Assembly (NCBI RefSeq): GCF_035594125.1
Contig: NC_087181.1
Location: forward strand, 6,517,340-6,581,339
DNA from: Scylla paramamosain
Lineage: Eukaryota > Arthropoda > Malacostraca > Decapoda > Portunidae
Length of the DNA: 64,000 bases
Reading direction: 5' to 3'
The translations under genes and the position numbers were made by a program. The notes beneath the pieces are model-generated. The model had not been told where the DNA came from, did not search any database, and saw only the letters and a list, made by a program, of their open reading frames with translations. Shown here piece after piece: positions 1-10,241 of the stretch; the stretch's first letter is position 1, and each line of letters opens with the position of its first letter.

Positions 1-2311
1 TCCGATCACAATCTCATATCTTTATCTTGACCTATTGCTGCAATCCCTCCTCAGGATCCCCCCTAAGCGAAGGTGCCTCTGGCATTTTGCCTCTGCAAGT
101 TGGGGGGACCTGAGGAGGTATTTTGCTGATTTTCCTTGGAATGACTACTGCTTCCATGTCAGAGACCCGTCTTTGTGTGCTGAACGCATAACAGAGGTGA
201 TAGTGTCTGGCATGGAATAGTACATTCCTCACTCTTTTTCTCGTCCTAAACCTTCTAAACCTTGGTTTAACACAGCTTGTTCTCGTGCTATACATGATTG
301 AGAGGTGGCCCACAAAAGGTACTTAAGCCTTCCATCACCAGAATCTCATGCACTTTATATTTATGCCCCGAACCATGCCAAGTCTGTTCTCCAACTAGCC
401 AAAAACTCTTTCATTAACAGAAAATGTCAAAACCTTTCAAGATCTAACTCCCCTCGTGATTTCTGGCATCTAGCCAAAAATATCTCCAATAACTTTGCTT
501 CTTCTTCTTTCCCTCCTCTATTTCAACCAGATGGCACCACTGCTATCACATCTATTTCTAAAGCTGAACTCTTTGCTCAAACCTTTGCTAAAAACTCTAT
601 CTTGGACGATTCTGGGCTTGTTCCTCCCTCTCCTCCACCTTCTGACTACTTCATGCCACGTATTAAAATTCTTCGCAATGATGTTTTCCATGCCCTTGCT
701 GGCCTAAACCCTCAGAAGACTTGTGGACCTTATGGGGTCCCTCCTATTGTTCTCCAAAACTGTACCTCCATGCTTGCACCTTGCCTAGTGAAACTCTTTC
801 AGCTCTGTCTGTCAACATCTACCTTTCCTTCTTGCTGGAAGTTTGCCTACATACAACCTGTTTCTAAAAAGGGTGACCGTTCTAATCCTTCAAACTACCG
901 TCCTATTGCTTTAATTTCCTGCCTATCTAAAGTTTTTTAATCTATCCTCAACAGGAAGATTCTTAAACATCTATCACTTCACAACCTTCTATCTGATCGC
1001 CAGTATGGGTTCCATCAAGGCCGCTCTACTGGTGATCATCTGGCTTTCCTTACTGAGTCTTGGTCATCCTCTTTCAGAGATTTCAGTGAAACTTTTGCTG
1101 TTGCCTTGGACATATCAAAAGCTTTTGATAGAGTCTGGCACAAAGCTTTGATTTCTAAACTACCCTCCTACGGTTTCTATCCTTCTCTCTGTAACTTCAT
1201 CTCAAGTTTCCTTTCTGACCGTTCTATTGCTGCTGTGGTAGACGGTCACTGTTCTCCTAAATTTATTAACAGTGGTGTTCCTCAGGGTTCTGTCCTGTCA
1301 GCCACTCTCTTCTTATTATTCATTAATGATCTTCTAAACCAAACTTCTTGTCCTATCCACTCCTATGCTGATGATACCACCCTGCACTTTTCCACATCTT
1401 TTCATAGACGTCCAACCCTTCAGGAGGTAAACATATCATGCAGGGAAGCCACAGAATGCTTGACTTCTGATCTTTCTAAAATTTCTGATTGGGGCAGAGC
1501 AAACTTGGTATTGTTCAATGCCTCAAAAACTCAATTCCTCCATCTATCAACTTTACACAACCTTTCAGACAACTATCCCCTCTTCTTCAATGACACTCAA
1601 CTGTCTCCCTCTTCTACACTGAACATCCTCGGTCTGTCCTTTACTTATAATCTGAACTGGAAACTTCACATCTCATCTCTAGCTAAAATAGCTTCTATGA
1701 AGTTAGGCTTTCTGAGATGTCTCCGCCAGTTTTTCTCACACCCCAGCTGCTAACTCTGTACAAGGGCCTTATCCGTCTATGTATGGAGTATGCTTCACAT
1801 GTCTGGGGGGGTTCCACTCATACTGCTATTCTAGGCAAGGTGGAATCAAAGGCTTTTCGTCTTATCGACTCCTCTCCTCTAACTGACTGTCTTCAGCCTC
1901 TCTCTCACTGCCGCAATGTTGCATATCTAGCTGTCTTTTACCGCTATTTTCATGCTAACTGCTCTTCTGATCCTGCTAACTGCATGCTTCCCCTCCTTCC
2001 GTGGCCTCACTGCACAAGACTTTCTTCTTTCTCTCATCCCTATTCTGTCCACCTCTCTAATGCAAGAGTTAACCAGTATTCTCAGTCATTCATCCCTTTA
2101 TCTGGTAAACTCTGGAACTCCCTGCCTGCTTCTGTATTTCCACCTTCCTATGACTTGAATTCCTTCAAGAGGGAGGTTTCAAGACACATATTCATCAATT
2201 TTTGACCACTGCTTTGACCCTTTTATGGGACTGGCATTTCAGTGGGCATATTTTTTTATTGGATTTTTGCTGCCCTTGGCCAGTGTCCTTCCTACATAAA
2301 AAAAAAAAAAA
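1..2311 (+). mobile_element. Family A Jockey/BS-like LINE, copy A1 (5' cut by window edge)
   Basis: Non-LTR retrotransposon whose reverse transcriptase (RT) copies its RNA at a nicked target. The window opens inside the endonuclease: base 1 aligns with base 39166 of copy A8, at the SDHN catalytic motif. The linker and RT fingers are open at 305-940, RT palm and thumb at 1106-1753 (SYADD motif near 1360-1377), and the C-terminal domain at 1717-2205. A TAA at 938-940 replaces the Glu codon of the KVFES block; a C-run indel near 1738 shifts frame before the C-terminal domain. The copy ends in a poly(A) at 2297-2311. Non-functional as it stands. Family assignment rests on domain order and remembered crab sequences. 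Confidence 0.85.
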
Positions 2312-3573
2312 ACTAAAACAGCTTCTATGAAGTTAGGTGTTCTGAGACATCTCCGCCAGTTTTTCTCACCCCCCAGCTGCTAACCCTGTACAAGGGCCTT
2401 ATCCATCCATGTACGGAGTATGCTTCACATGTCTGGGGGGGTTCCACTCATACTGCTCTTCTAGACAGGGTGGAATCAAAAGCTTTTCGTCTCATCGACT
2501 CCTCTCCTCTAACTGACTATCTTCAGCCTCTCTCTAACTGCCGCAATATTGCATATCTAGCTGTCTTTTACCGCTATTTTCATGCTAACTGCTCTTCTGA
2601 TCTTGCTAACTGCATGCCTCCCCTCCTTCCGCGGCCTCGCTGCACAAGACTTTCTTCTTTCTTTCACCCCTATTCTGTCCACCTCTCTAATGCAAGAGTT
2701 AACCAGTATTCTCAATCATTCATCCCTTTCTCTGGTAAACTCTGGAACTCCCTGCCTGCTTCTGTATTTCCACCTTCCTATGACTTGAATTTCATCAAGA
2801 GGGAGGTTTCAAGACACTTATTCATCAATTTTTGACCACTGCTTTGACCCTTTTATGGGACTGGCATTTCAGTGGGCATATCTTTTTATTGGATTTTTGT
2901 TGCCCTTTGCCAGTGTCCATCCTATATAAAAAAAAATAGAAAAAAATAAAACACCTTCTATGAAGTTAGGTGTTCTGAGACGTCTCCGCCAGTTTTTCTC
3001 ACCCTCCAGCTGCTAAGTCTGTACAAGGGCCTTATCCGTCCATATATGGAGTATGCTTCACATGTCTCGGGGGGTTCCACTCATACTGCTCTTCTAGACA
3101 GGGTGGAATCAAAGGCTTTTTGTCTCATCAACTCCTCTCCTCTAATTGACTGTCTTCAGCCTCTCTCTCACTGCCGCAATGTTGCATCTCTAGCTGTCTT
3201 CTACCGCTATTTTCATGCTAACTGCTCTTCTGATCTTGCTAACTGCATGCCTCCCCTCCTCCCGCAGCCTCGCTGCACAAGACTTTCTTCTTTCTCTCAT
3301 CCCTATTCTGTCCACCTCTCTAATGCAGGAGTTAACCAGTACTCTCAATCATTCATCCCTTTCTCTGGTAAACTCTGGAACTCCCTGCCTGCTTCTGTAT
3401 TTCCACCTTCCTATGACTTGAATTCCTTCAAGAAGGAGGTTTCAAGACACTTATTCATCAATTTTTGACCACTGCTTTGACTCTTTTATGGGACTGGCAT
3501 TTCAGTGGGCATTTTTTTTTATTGGATTTTTGTTGCCCTTGGCCAGTGTCCTTCCTACATAAAAAAAAAAAAA
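1684..3573 (+). repeat. Three head-to-tail units (~630 bp) of the family A 3' end
   Basis: The last ~630 bp of family A (end of RT, C-terminal domain, 3' UTR, poly(A)) is present three times in direct tandem. Anchor points at the start of 'GCTTCTATGAAG' fall at 1691, 2321 and 2954 (the third reads CCTTCTATGAAG), giving periods of 630 and 633 bp. Units 2 and 3 both begin at the same internal point (AAAACAGC/AAAACACC) directly after the poly(A) of the previous unit. Each retains an open C-terminal ORF (2470-2835, 3046-3468). The shared start at an A-rich stretch suggests unequal exchange between poly(A) and the internal AAAAC, or repeated template jumping; independent truncated insertions would be unlikely to share a start. 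Confidence 0.85.
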
Positions 3574-3770
3574 GCATCTCTTTTTTGTCTTTTTGATATT
3601 TCACATCTATTTAATCATTCCTTATGTCCAATTTCTCTGCCACTCACTTTAGACACATATCTTCATTATATGTATATTTCAACATACTCTTTCCATTTTC
3701 TTTTTTCCACTCCCCGACTTTAAATTTACTCCAGGCAGTTTCTTCAGAGTATTTCTTAAGCTGACTAAAC
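3574..3770. other. Short spacer, no feature
   Basis: About 200 bp of AT-rich unique sequence between the third 3' unit of family A and the inverted copy A2. Nothing recognised. Confidence 0.5.
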
Positions 3771-5034
3771 TAGGGGTGAGAGAAAGAAGAAAGTCTTGTG
3801 CAGCAAGGCTGTGGAAGGAGGGGAGGCATGCAGTTAGCAAGATCAGAAGAGCAGTTAGCATGAAAATAGCGGTAGAAGACAGCTAGATAAGCAACATTGC
3901 GGCGGTGAGAGAGAGGCTAAAGACAGTCAGTTAGAGGAGAGGAGTTGATGAGACGAAAAGCTTTTGATTCCACCCTGTCTAGAAGAGCAGACTGAGTGGA
4001 ACCCCCCCCCAGACATGTGAAGCATACTCCATACATGGATGGATAAGGCCCTTGTACAGAGTTAGCAGCTGGAGGGGTGAGAAAAACTGGCGGAGACGTC
4101 TCAGAATGCCTAACTTCATAGAAGCTGTTTTAGCTAGAGATGAGATGTGAATTTTCCAGTTCAGATTATAAGTAAAGGACAGACTGAGGATGTTCAGTGT
4201 AGAAGAGGGGGATAGTTGAGTGTCATTGAAGAAGAGGGGATAGTTGTCTGGAAGATTGTGTTGAGTTGATAGATGGAGGAATTGAGTTTTTGAGGCATTG
4301 AACAATACCAAGTTTGCTCTGCCCCAAACAGAAATTTTAGAAAGATCAGAAGTCAAGCGTTCTGTGGCTTCCCTGCATGATTTGTTTACCTCCTGAAGGG
4401 TTGGACGTCTATGAAAAGACGAGAAAAATTGCAGGGTGGTATCATCAGCGTAGGAGTGGATAGGACAAGAAGTTTGGTTTAGATCATTAATGAACAATAA
4501 GAGAGTGGGTGACAGGACAGAACCCTGAGGAACACCACTGTTAATAGATTTAGGAGAAGAACAGTGACCATCTACCACAGCAGCAATAGAATGGTCAAAA
4601 AGGAAACTTGAGATGAAGTTACAGAGAGAAAGATATAAACTGTAGGAGGGTAGTTTGGAAATCAAAGCTTTGTGCCAGACTCTATCAAAAGCTTTTGATA
4701 TGTCCAAGGCAACAGCAAAAGTTTCACCAAAATCTCTAAAAGAGGATGACCAAGACTCAGTAAGGAAAGCCAGAAGATCACCAGTAGAGCAGCCTTGACG
4801 GAACCCATACTGGCGATTAGATAGAAGGTTGTGAAGTGATGGATGTTTAAGAATCTTCCTGTTGAGGATAGATTAAAAAACTTTAGATAGGTAGGAAATT
4901 AAAGCAATAGGACGGTAGTTTGAAGGATTAGAACGGTCACCCTTTTTAGGAACAGGCTGAATGTAGGCAAACTTCCAGTAAGAAGGAAAGGTAGATGATG
5001 ACAGACAGAGCTGAAAGAGTTTGACTAGGCAAGG
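3771..5034 (-). mobile_element. Family A LINE, copy A2, inverted, both ends missing
   Basis: Minus-strand copy facing A1. It keeps the RT: an open segment at 3979-4707 holds DISKAFDRVW, GVPQGS and SYADD motifs. Fingers lie at 4873-5034. The family TAA nonsense codon appears at 4873-4875 (TTA on the plus strand). The copy lacks the last ~110 residues, 3' UTR and poly(A), so it did not end as a standard target-primed insertion; deletion or recombination removed the 3' end. Its 5' break at 5034 is followed by unrelated sequence and the 68-bp minisatellite. Confidence 0.82.
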
Positions 5035-5100
5035 AAAAATAGAAGAGAGGAAGAAGACAAGATTAGTGGGCAGAATACATAAGAATAATAAATATGTTAC

Positions 5101-5374
5101 AATACAAAGAGAAGGGCAAAGAAAATACAAAAAAACATATAACAGATAAATGTAAAGACCAACCAAAACAATACAAAGAGAAGAGCAAAGAAAATACAAA
5201 AAACATATAACAGATAAATGTAAAGACTAACCAAAACAATACAAAGAGAAGAGCAAAGAAAATACAAAAAATATATAACAGATAAATGTAAAGACTAACC
5301 AAAACAATACAAAGAGAAGAGCAAAGAAAATACAAAAAACATATAACAGATAAATGTAAAGACCAACCAAAACT
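5101..5374. repeat. 68-bp minisatellite, 4 copies
   Basis: An A-rich unit beginning AATACAAAGAGAAG starts at 5101, 5170, 5238 and 5306 (periods 69, 68, 68). Units differ by a few substitutions. The hydrophobic open frame on the minus strand is a by-product of the repeat. Confidence 0.9.
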
Positions 5375-5446
5375 GTCCTATAGGCATGTCAACAATAATG
5401 TACAATGAAGGTAAAGAATTGAAAAATTAGAGGTGAATTTTAAAGA

Positions 5447-6202
5447 ATAGCCAAAAGCTCCTTCATTTATAAAGTGTCAAAATCTTTCAAGATCTGACTC
5501 CTTTCATGATTTTTGGCACCTAGCCAAAAACATCTCAAATAACTTTGCCTCTTCATCTTTCCTTCTTTTATTTCAACATGATGGCACTACTGCTGTCTCA
5601 TCTATTTCTAAAGCTGAACTCTTTGCTCAAACCTTTGCTAAAAATTCTACCTTGGATGATTTCTGGCTTGTTTCTCCCTCTCCTCCATCTTCCGACTACT
5701 TCATGCTACCCATTAAGATCCTTTACAATGAAGTTTTCCATGCCCTCAATAGCCTAAACTCTCGGAAGGCTTATAGACCTGACAGGGACCCTCCTATTGT
5801 TCTCCGAAATTGTGCCTCCATGCTTGCACCTTGTCTAGTCAAACTCTTCCAACTGTCTCTCACCATCTACCTTTCTTTCTAGCTGGAAGTTTGCCTACAT
5901 TCAGCCTGTTCATAAAAAGGATGACTGTTTTAATTCCTCAAACTACCATCCTATTGCTTTAATTTCCTGCCTTTCTAAAGTTTTTTAATCTATCCTCAAC
6001 AGGAAGATTCTTAAACATCTATCACTTCACAACCTTCTATCTGATTGCCAGTATGAGTTCTGTCAAGGCTGCTCTACAGGTGATCCTTACTGAGTCTTAG
6101 TCAACCTTTTTTTAAGGATTTTGGTGAAACCTTTGTTGCTGTCTTGGACATACCAAAACTTTTTGATAGAGTCTGGCACAAAACTTTGATTTCCAAGCTA
6201 TC
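5447..6202 (+). mobile_element. Family A LINE, copy A3, left part (split by Gypsy element)
   Basis: Degenerate copy starting in the linker between endonuclease and RT and running to the DISKAFDRVWH block (6144-6202). It carries the shared TAA at 5986-5988 and a small deletion near 6090. It stops abruptly at 6202, where the CsRn1-type LTR element begins. The same LINE resumes at 11756 with the next codons, so the LTR element was inserted into this copy. Confidence 0.85.
6199..6202 (+). repeat. Target-site duplication TATC (left)
   Basis: TATC lies immediately before the left LTR and again at 11756-11759 after the right LTR. Removing 6203-11759 rejoins the family A sequence in register, confirming a 4-bp duplication at integration. 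Confidence 0.9.
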
Positions 6203-6686
6203 TGTAGCGGGACACAAGTCACCGCTCCTAGCACTCCGTTTTCTGTTTTATTATCACCCTTCCGTTTTCACTCTCTCTACTGCACAGGCTCTTGTCTTTC
6301 ATCTCTTTTTCATCACTTTATACATTTCTCTTACTTGTCACATTCTGTGCACGCTCTTTGACACATGTATTACACATCTTCTCAATACATCTTACTACTC
6401 CTTTCTTCACACAGACATACACACACACATACACTCTCTTTTTCCATAATTTTGTATGTGTCGTTTGTTATGTTTAGTAATTGTTATATATATTGTTCAT
6501 GTTTTTGCTGAATAAAGAGAGAATACCCAGGCTAAGTTTCCTTTGCCAGAGCTACACAGTTATGACACTGGAAACTGTTACCCTTCAAGGACTAAACACT
6601 GCTATGACCAAGAGTCATAGTTGGGAGCCTACACTTCTCGTTTGAGCAACTTCCGGGTGGCCAAGTAGCACCTCACCTTCGCTACA
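6203..6686 (+). repeat. Left LTR (484 bp)
   Basis: Begins TGTAGCG and ends CGCTACA, a perfect 7-bp inverted repeat with TG...CA termini. It differs from the right LTR only at 6629, 6641 and 6658 (about 99.4% identity). An AATAAA signal is at 6511-6516. It contains (CA)n-like sequence near 6417-6430. Confidence 0.95.
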
Positions 6687-6688
6687 AT

Positions 6689-6699
6689 TGGTGACCCCG
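6689..6699 (+). promoter_or_regulatory. Primer-binding site, tRNA-Trp type
   Basis: TGGTGACCCCG, two bases after the left LTR, is complementary to the 3' end of arthropod tRNA-Trp including the added CCA (recalled sequence). Eleven bases match; the following bases diverge. It would prime minus-strand DNA synthesis. Confidence 0.75.
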
Positions 6700-7409
6700 T
6701 TGTTCCGGAGTGAGCAGCCAAGTCCACCCTGCTGCTATCCTCCAACCACCTGGCCAAGGCGATGCGGTCGGCTACGGGCGCATCTTCCGGCAGCTGCCCA
6801 TTCGCCGGTGTCGCCGCCTCCAGCAGCAGACCCCGGCCCCCGCCCCGACCCTGCCCCCCGCCGCCTCACCGACGCTGCCTGGCCGCCACCCCGCCGGCCG
6901 CCGCCCCCAGCCGCCCGTACGCCGCCCCCAGCCGCCCGTATGCCGCCCCCAGCCGCCTGTACGCCACCCCCCGCCGCCCGGCCGCCCTCACGGCGCCCCC
7001 CCCCTGCGGCACTTTCCAGCTGGCCCTCGCCACTGGCCAGCAGTCTCTCCCAGTCGCGGACACTCCTCCACGTAACTTCTGCCGGCCCCTCCAGTTTCCT
7101 GCTGTTACCTGGAGCCCTCCCACTGGCCTCGTCCCGCCTCCATCTACAGCTCTTCATTGGGGATTACCTACGGTCCATCGCCCAGGATTAACACTGTCAT
7201 CCGTGGATTACTCATAGTGCAGTGCCAAGGATAACGTACAGTTCGTTCAGTGGTGAGTGAAGTGACATTGCCCCAATTCGGCATCTCTCACCGCTGTGGC
7301 ACCCTGTCACACCGGTGCCTCACGCCTTCACTCCTCACCGCTGTGGCTCCCGGACTTTCCGGCGCCTGTAGTGTACTTTACACAGTCACGTGGTGGTCCA
7401 CTCAGCACA
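6700..7409 (+). other. GC-rich retroelement leader
   Basis: Untranslated leader between primer site and gag. It is strongly C/G-rich and keeps several overlapping open frames coding for proline/arginine-rich peptides, which I treat as composition artefacts. It holds three copies of a 21-bp repeat (6908-6970). An in-frame ATG at 7296 precedes the preferred gag start. Confidence 0.6.
6908..6970 (+). repeat. 21-bp tandem repeat x3 in leader
   Basis: Units starting CAGCCGCC at 6908, 6929 and 6950 differ by one to three substitutions. The 21-bp period keeps frame but no protein is supported. Confidence 0.85.
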
Positions 7410-8213
7410 ATGCCTGATGACGTCAACTCCGTAGCCTTCAGTGCTCCTCCGTTCATCAGCCAGGACCCTTCCACGTGGTTCTCCATCCTGGAATGTAACT
7501 TCAAGGCTTCCAAGATAACAGTAAGTCTAACCAAGTTCGTGAAGGCCTCTACAGTACTACCAGCTGACGTTCTTTCACAAGTTGCTGATGTCGTCAGTGC
7601 TGCCAGCACTTCTGCTTCGCCCTATGAAGACCTCAAAGCTGCTGTTCTGCAACGCCTACAATCTACAGTGTCAAGGCGCCTCCAGGAGCTTCTGTCAAAA
7701 GAAGAACTTGGTGGTAAAAAGCCCACAGACCTTCTTTGCCGCATGAAGAAGCTGCTTGGCGACAAGTACACCTCCTTCGACAAAGAACTCTTCTTACAGC
7801 TGTTCTACCAACGCCTGCCTCCTGACACTCAACGCTGCCTCTTCACTGTCAAGAACAAGCTCTCAGTAGATGAGCTTGCCACTCTTGCCGATGAATTCAT
7901 GGCTACCCTTCCACAAGGTCAATCAGCTGCAGTAGCCTCCATCTCAGCAGAAGACGGTACCAAGCAACTTGTTGAGCTCGTCTCACAGCTTAGACTTGAA
8001 GTGAGAGATCTTCGGAGAGAGCTCAGAGAACGCTCATGCTCATGTTCGTGTTCTTCCTCCATACACCACTTCCGGCGCCGCCAGCGTTCAAAGAGTAAGA
8101 CGCCGGAGACTTCTAGTTTCTGCTACTACCATGAAGAGTTCGGGAAAGACGCAAGAAATTGTAAGGCTCCCTGTACCTTCGCCAAGTCTTTAAACCCCAA
8201 CAGCGAGCACTAG
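7410..8213 (+). CDS. gag: Gag polyprotein of CsRn1-type Gypsy element
   Basis: Structural protein that would assemble the virus-like particle and bind RNA. About 267 residues from the ATG at 7410 (MPDDV...); an upstream in-frame ATG at 7296 would add 38 unconvincing residues. The N-terminal two thirds resemble the Gypsy capsid fold region (FSAPPF, ...LLCRMKKLLGD, LFLQLFYQRLP). A serine/cysteine-rich stretch and a basic segment precede a single zinc-binding motif C-x2-H-x9-C-x3-C (Cys 8121, His 8130, Cys 8160, Cys 8172). It is uninterrupted to the TAG at 8211-8213. The slippery heptamer at 8189 lies seven codons before the stop, so a fraction of ribosomes would continue into pol. Confidence 0.85.
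   Translation: MPDDVNSVAFSAPPFISQDPSTWFSILECNFKASKITVSLTKFVKASTVLPADVLSQVADVVSAASTSASPYEDLKAAVLQRLQSTVSRRLQELLSKEELGGKKPTDLLCRMKKLLGDKYTSFDKELFLQLFYQRLPPDTQRCLFTVKNKLSVDELATLADEFMATLPQGQSAAVASISAEDGTKQLVELVSQLRLEVRDLRRELRERSCSCSCSSSIHHFRRRQRSKSKTPETSSFCYYHEEFGKDARNCKAPCTFAKSLNPNSEH
8189..8195 (+). promoter_or_regulatory. Programmed -1 frameshift site T TTA AAC
   Basis: Canonical X XXY YYZ heptamer in the gag reading frame (codon TTA at 8190-8192, AAC at 8193-8195). After a -1 slip the frame starting at 8195 stays open into the protease through the gag stop at 8211. No downstream pseudoknot was modelled. Confidence 0.75.
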
Positions 8214-8269
8214 CGGCGCATAGTGTTCGCGACACCTCGTCTGCGCTACTGAAGTTGTATGACCCTCTC

Positions 8270-8560
8270 TCCTGGACCAAGTTCCTCATCGACTCTGGTG
8301 CAGACGTCAGTATTCTCCCTGCCCCTGGTGTACACCGGACGTTGCCTCCCCTCCTTCACCTTCACGCCGCCAATGGTACGGAGATTCCTGTGTACAAGTG
8401 ACGCACCTTGCAACTTCACCTGAACCTCCGCCGTACCTTCGAGTGGACGTTCTACGTAGCAGCTGTCACGCAACCAATTCTAGGTGCTGACTTCCTCCAA
8501 CACTTCGGTCTCCTAGTGGACATCAAGGGTCGGAAGCTGCTCGATCCTCTCACCTCAGTC
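8270..8560 (+). pseudogene. Protease domain of pol (TGA-interrupted)
   Basis: Aspartic protease with the FLIDSGAD catalytic signature, ILPAP and, after the TGA at 8399-8401, the ILGADFL block typical of Gypsy-type proteases. It would process Gag-Pol. The stop sits between the two conserved blocks, so no full dimer-forming subunit could be made. Confidence 0.8.
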
Positions 8561-8582
8561 ACAACAAAGGGACAGGTCACTC

Positions 8583-9416
8583 ATGGTGATAGCACACAGA
8601 TCTCCCTCGGCAGACAACCAGTTCTCCTCCCTGCTGAAGTCCTTCCCTACGCTGACGCAGCCGTACTCAACCAGCAAGCCAGTCACACACCACGTCTCGC
8701 ACCACATCGAGACCAAGGGACCTCCTACCCACGCCAAGGCCCGCCGCCTAGCTCCAGAGCGCGCCAGACAAGCCAAGGCAGAGTTCGAGTCCCTCATTCA
8801 GCAAGGCATCATACGGCCCAGCTCCAGCAACTGGTCTTCTGCTCTCCACATCGTGCCTAAGAAAAATGGCGAACTACGACTATGTGGAGACTACCGCGCT
8901 CTCAACTCGCGCACCGTCGAGGACAGGTACCCAGTGCCTAACATCCAGGAGTTCTCTTCTCAGCTCTCCGGATGCACCTACTTCTCGAGGATCGACCTTG
9001 TGAAAGCTTTTCACCACATCCCCGTCCATCCAGCGGACATTCCGAAGACTGCTCTCATCACACCCTTCGGATTGTTCGAGTACGTCAGGATGCCCTTTGG
9101 TTTGAGGAATGCCGCTCAAACCTTCCAACGCTTCATTGACGAAGTCCTTCGAGGTCTCCCCTTCTGCTTCGCGTACATCGACGACCTCCTCATCGCCAGT
9201 CTTGACACAGAGACGCACCAACAGCACCTCCAGCAAGTACTCACCCGTTTGCAAGACTACGGGGTGCAAGTCAACGTCGACAAGTCTGTGTTTGGCGTCG
9301 CCTCCATCACCTTCCTTGGCCACACTGTCTCCTTGGAAGGCATCACTCCACTGCAAGAAAAGTGCGAGTCCATCCAGAACTTCCCCAAGCCTACAACACA
9401 GCGCCAACTCAAGTAA
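8583..9416 (+). pseudogene. Reverse transcriptase domain of pol
   Basis: RT fingers, palm and thumb: WSSALHIVPKKNGELRLC, DYRALN, IDLVKAFHHIPV, TPFGLFEYVRMPFGLRNA, AYIDDLLIAS and FLGHTVS in order. The catalytic aspartates are intact. The frame closes at TAA 9414-9416 and reopens in the same frame from 9417. A restored reading is not given. Confidence 0.9.
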
Positions 9417-9425
9417 TTCCTGGGG

Positions 9426-10229
9426 ATGCTGAACTACTACAACCGCTTCATCCCCAGCTGCTCACTACTTCTTCAGCCCCTCTACGCGATGATCAAGCCT
9501 TGCAAGAGAGGACAGTCCATCTCCTTAGTCTGGACTCCAGCCACTGAGGAAGCTTTCACAGCAGCAAAACAAGCTCTCAGCTCCGTCTCACCTCTCAGCT
9601 TCCCTGCCCCAGATGGCATCATCTCTATCGCCACAGACGCTTCTGACATCGGCATCGGAGCAGTTCTACAGCAGTATGTCGACGGAGGTCGGAAACCGCT
9701 CTCTTTCTTCTCAAAGAAATTTAACAAGGCGGAATCCAAGTACAGTACTTACGACAGGGAACTTCTCGCCGTCTACAAGGCCATCAAGCGTTTCCGGTAC
9801 TTCGTGGAAGGTCACAACTTCCATGTATACACCGACCACAAGCCACTCACTTCGAAGTCCCTGCACATCAAGACCCCCTGTTCACCGCGACAACTGCGTC
9901 ACATCGACTTCATCTCGCAGTTCACCACGGATTTGCGCTACGTCAAAGGTGAACACAACGCCCCAGCTGATGCTCTCTCGCGCAACATCTCTGCTGTGTC
10001 ATCTTCTCCCATCGACTACACTGCCATCGCTGCTGACCAGGCCGACGATGAAGAGCTGCGGCAACTCCAAGACAACCCCGCACTACAGATGAAGAAGATA
10101 CAACTCCCAGGAACCACAGTGCACGTTTACGCTGACGCTTCCACCGATTCCTGTCGGCCCTACCTGCCGAAGACCCACCGGTATCGTGTTTTTCGTCAGC
10201 TGCACGACCTCTCCCACCCTGGCATCTGA
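9426..10229 (+). pseudogene. RNase H domain and integrase zinc region of pol
   Basis: Same frame as the RT. RNase H begins with TDASDIGIGAV and includes DRELLAVYKAIKRFRYFVEG and YTDHKPLT. It is followed by a linker and by the HDLSHPG start of the integrase zinc-binding domain, where TGA (10227-10229) interrupts. Would degrade RNA in RNA:DNA hybrids. Confidence 0.85.
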
Positions 10230-10241
10230 GCATCTCAGCAG

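Noticed and set aside
930..945. Programmed frameshift at the T-run before the shared LINE TAA
   Set aside because: The heptamer TTTTTTA does not sit in the X XXY YYZ frame, and downstream RT continues in the same frame, so it is a plain nonsense codon.
5063..5335. Membrane-protein-like frame on the minus strand
   Set aside because: Product of the 68-bp minisatellite; unit length is not a multiple of three and the hydrophobicity comes from A-rich DNA read in reverse.
5101..5374. CRISPR-like array
   Set aside because: Direct tandem repeat without unique spacers, in a eukaryotic genome.
6688..7217. Several overlapping proline/arginine/glycine-rich open frames on both strands
   Set aside because: They lie in the GC-rich leader of the LTR element with a 21-bp tandem repeat; open in several frames at once, which is a composition effect.
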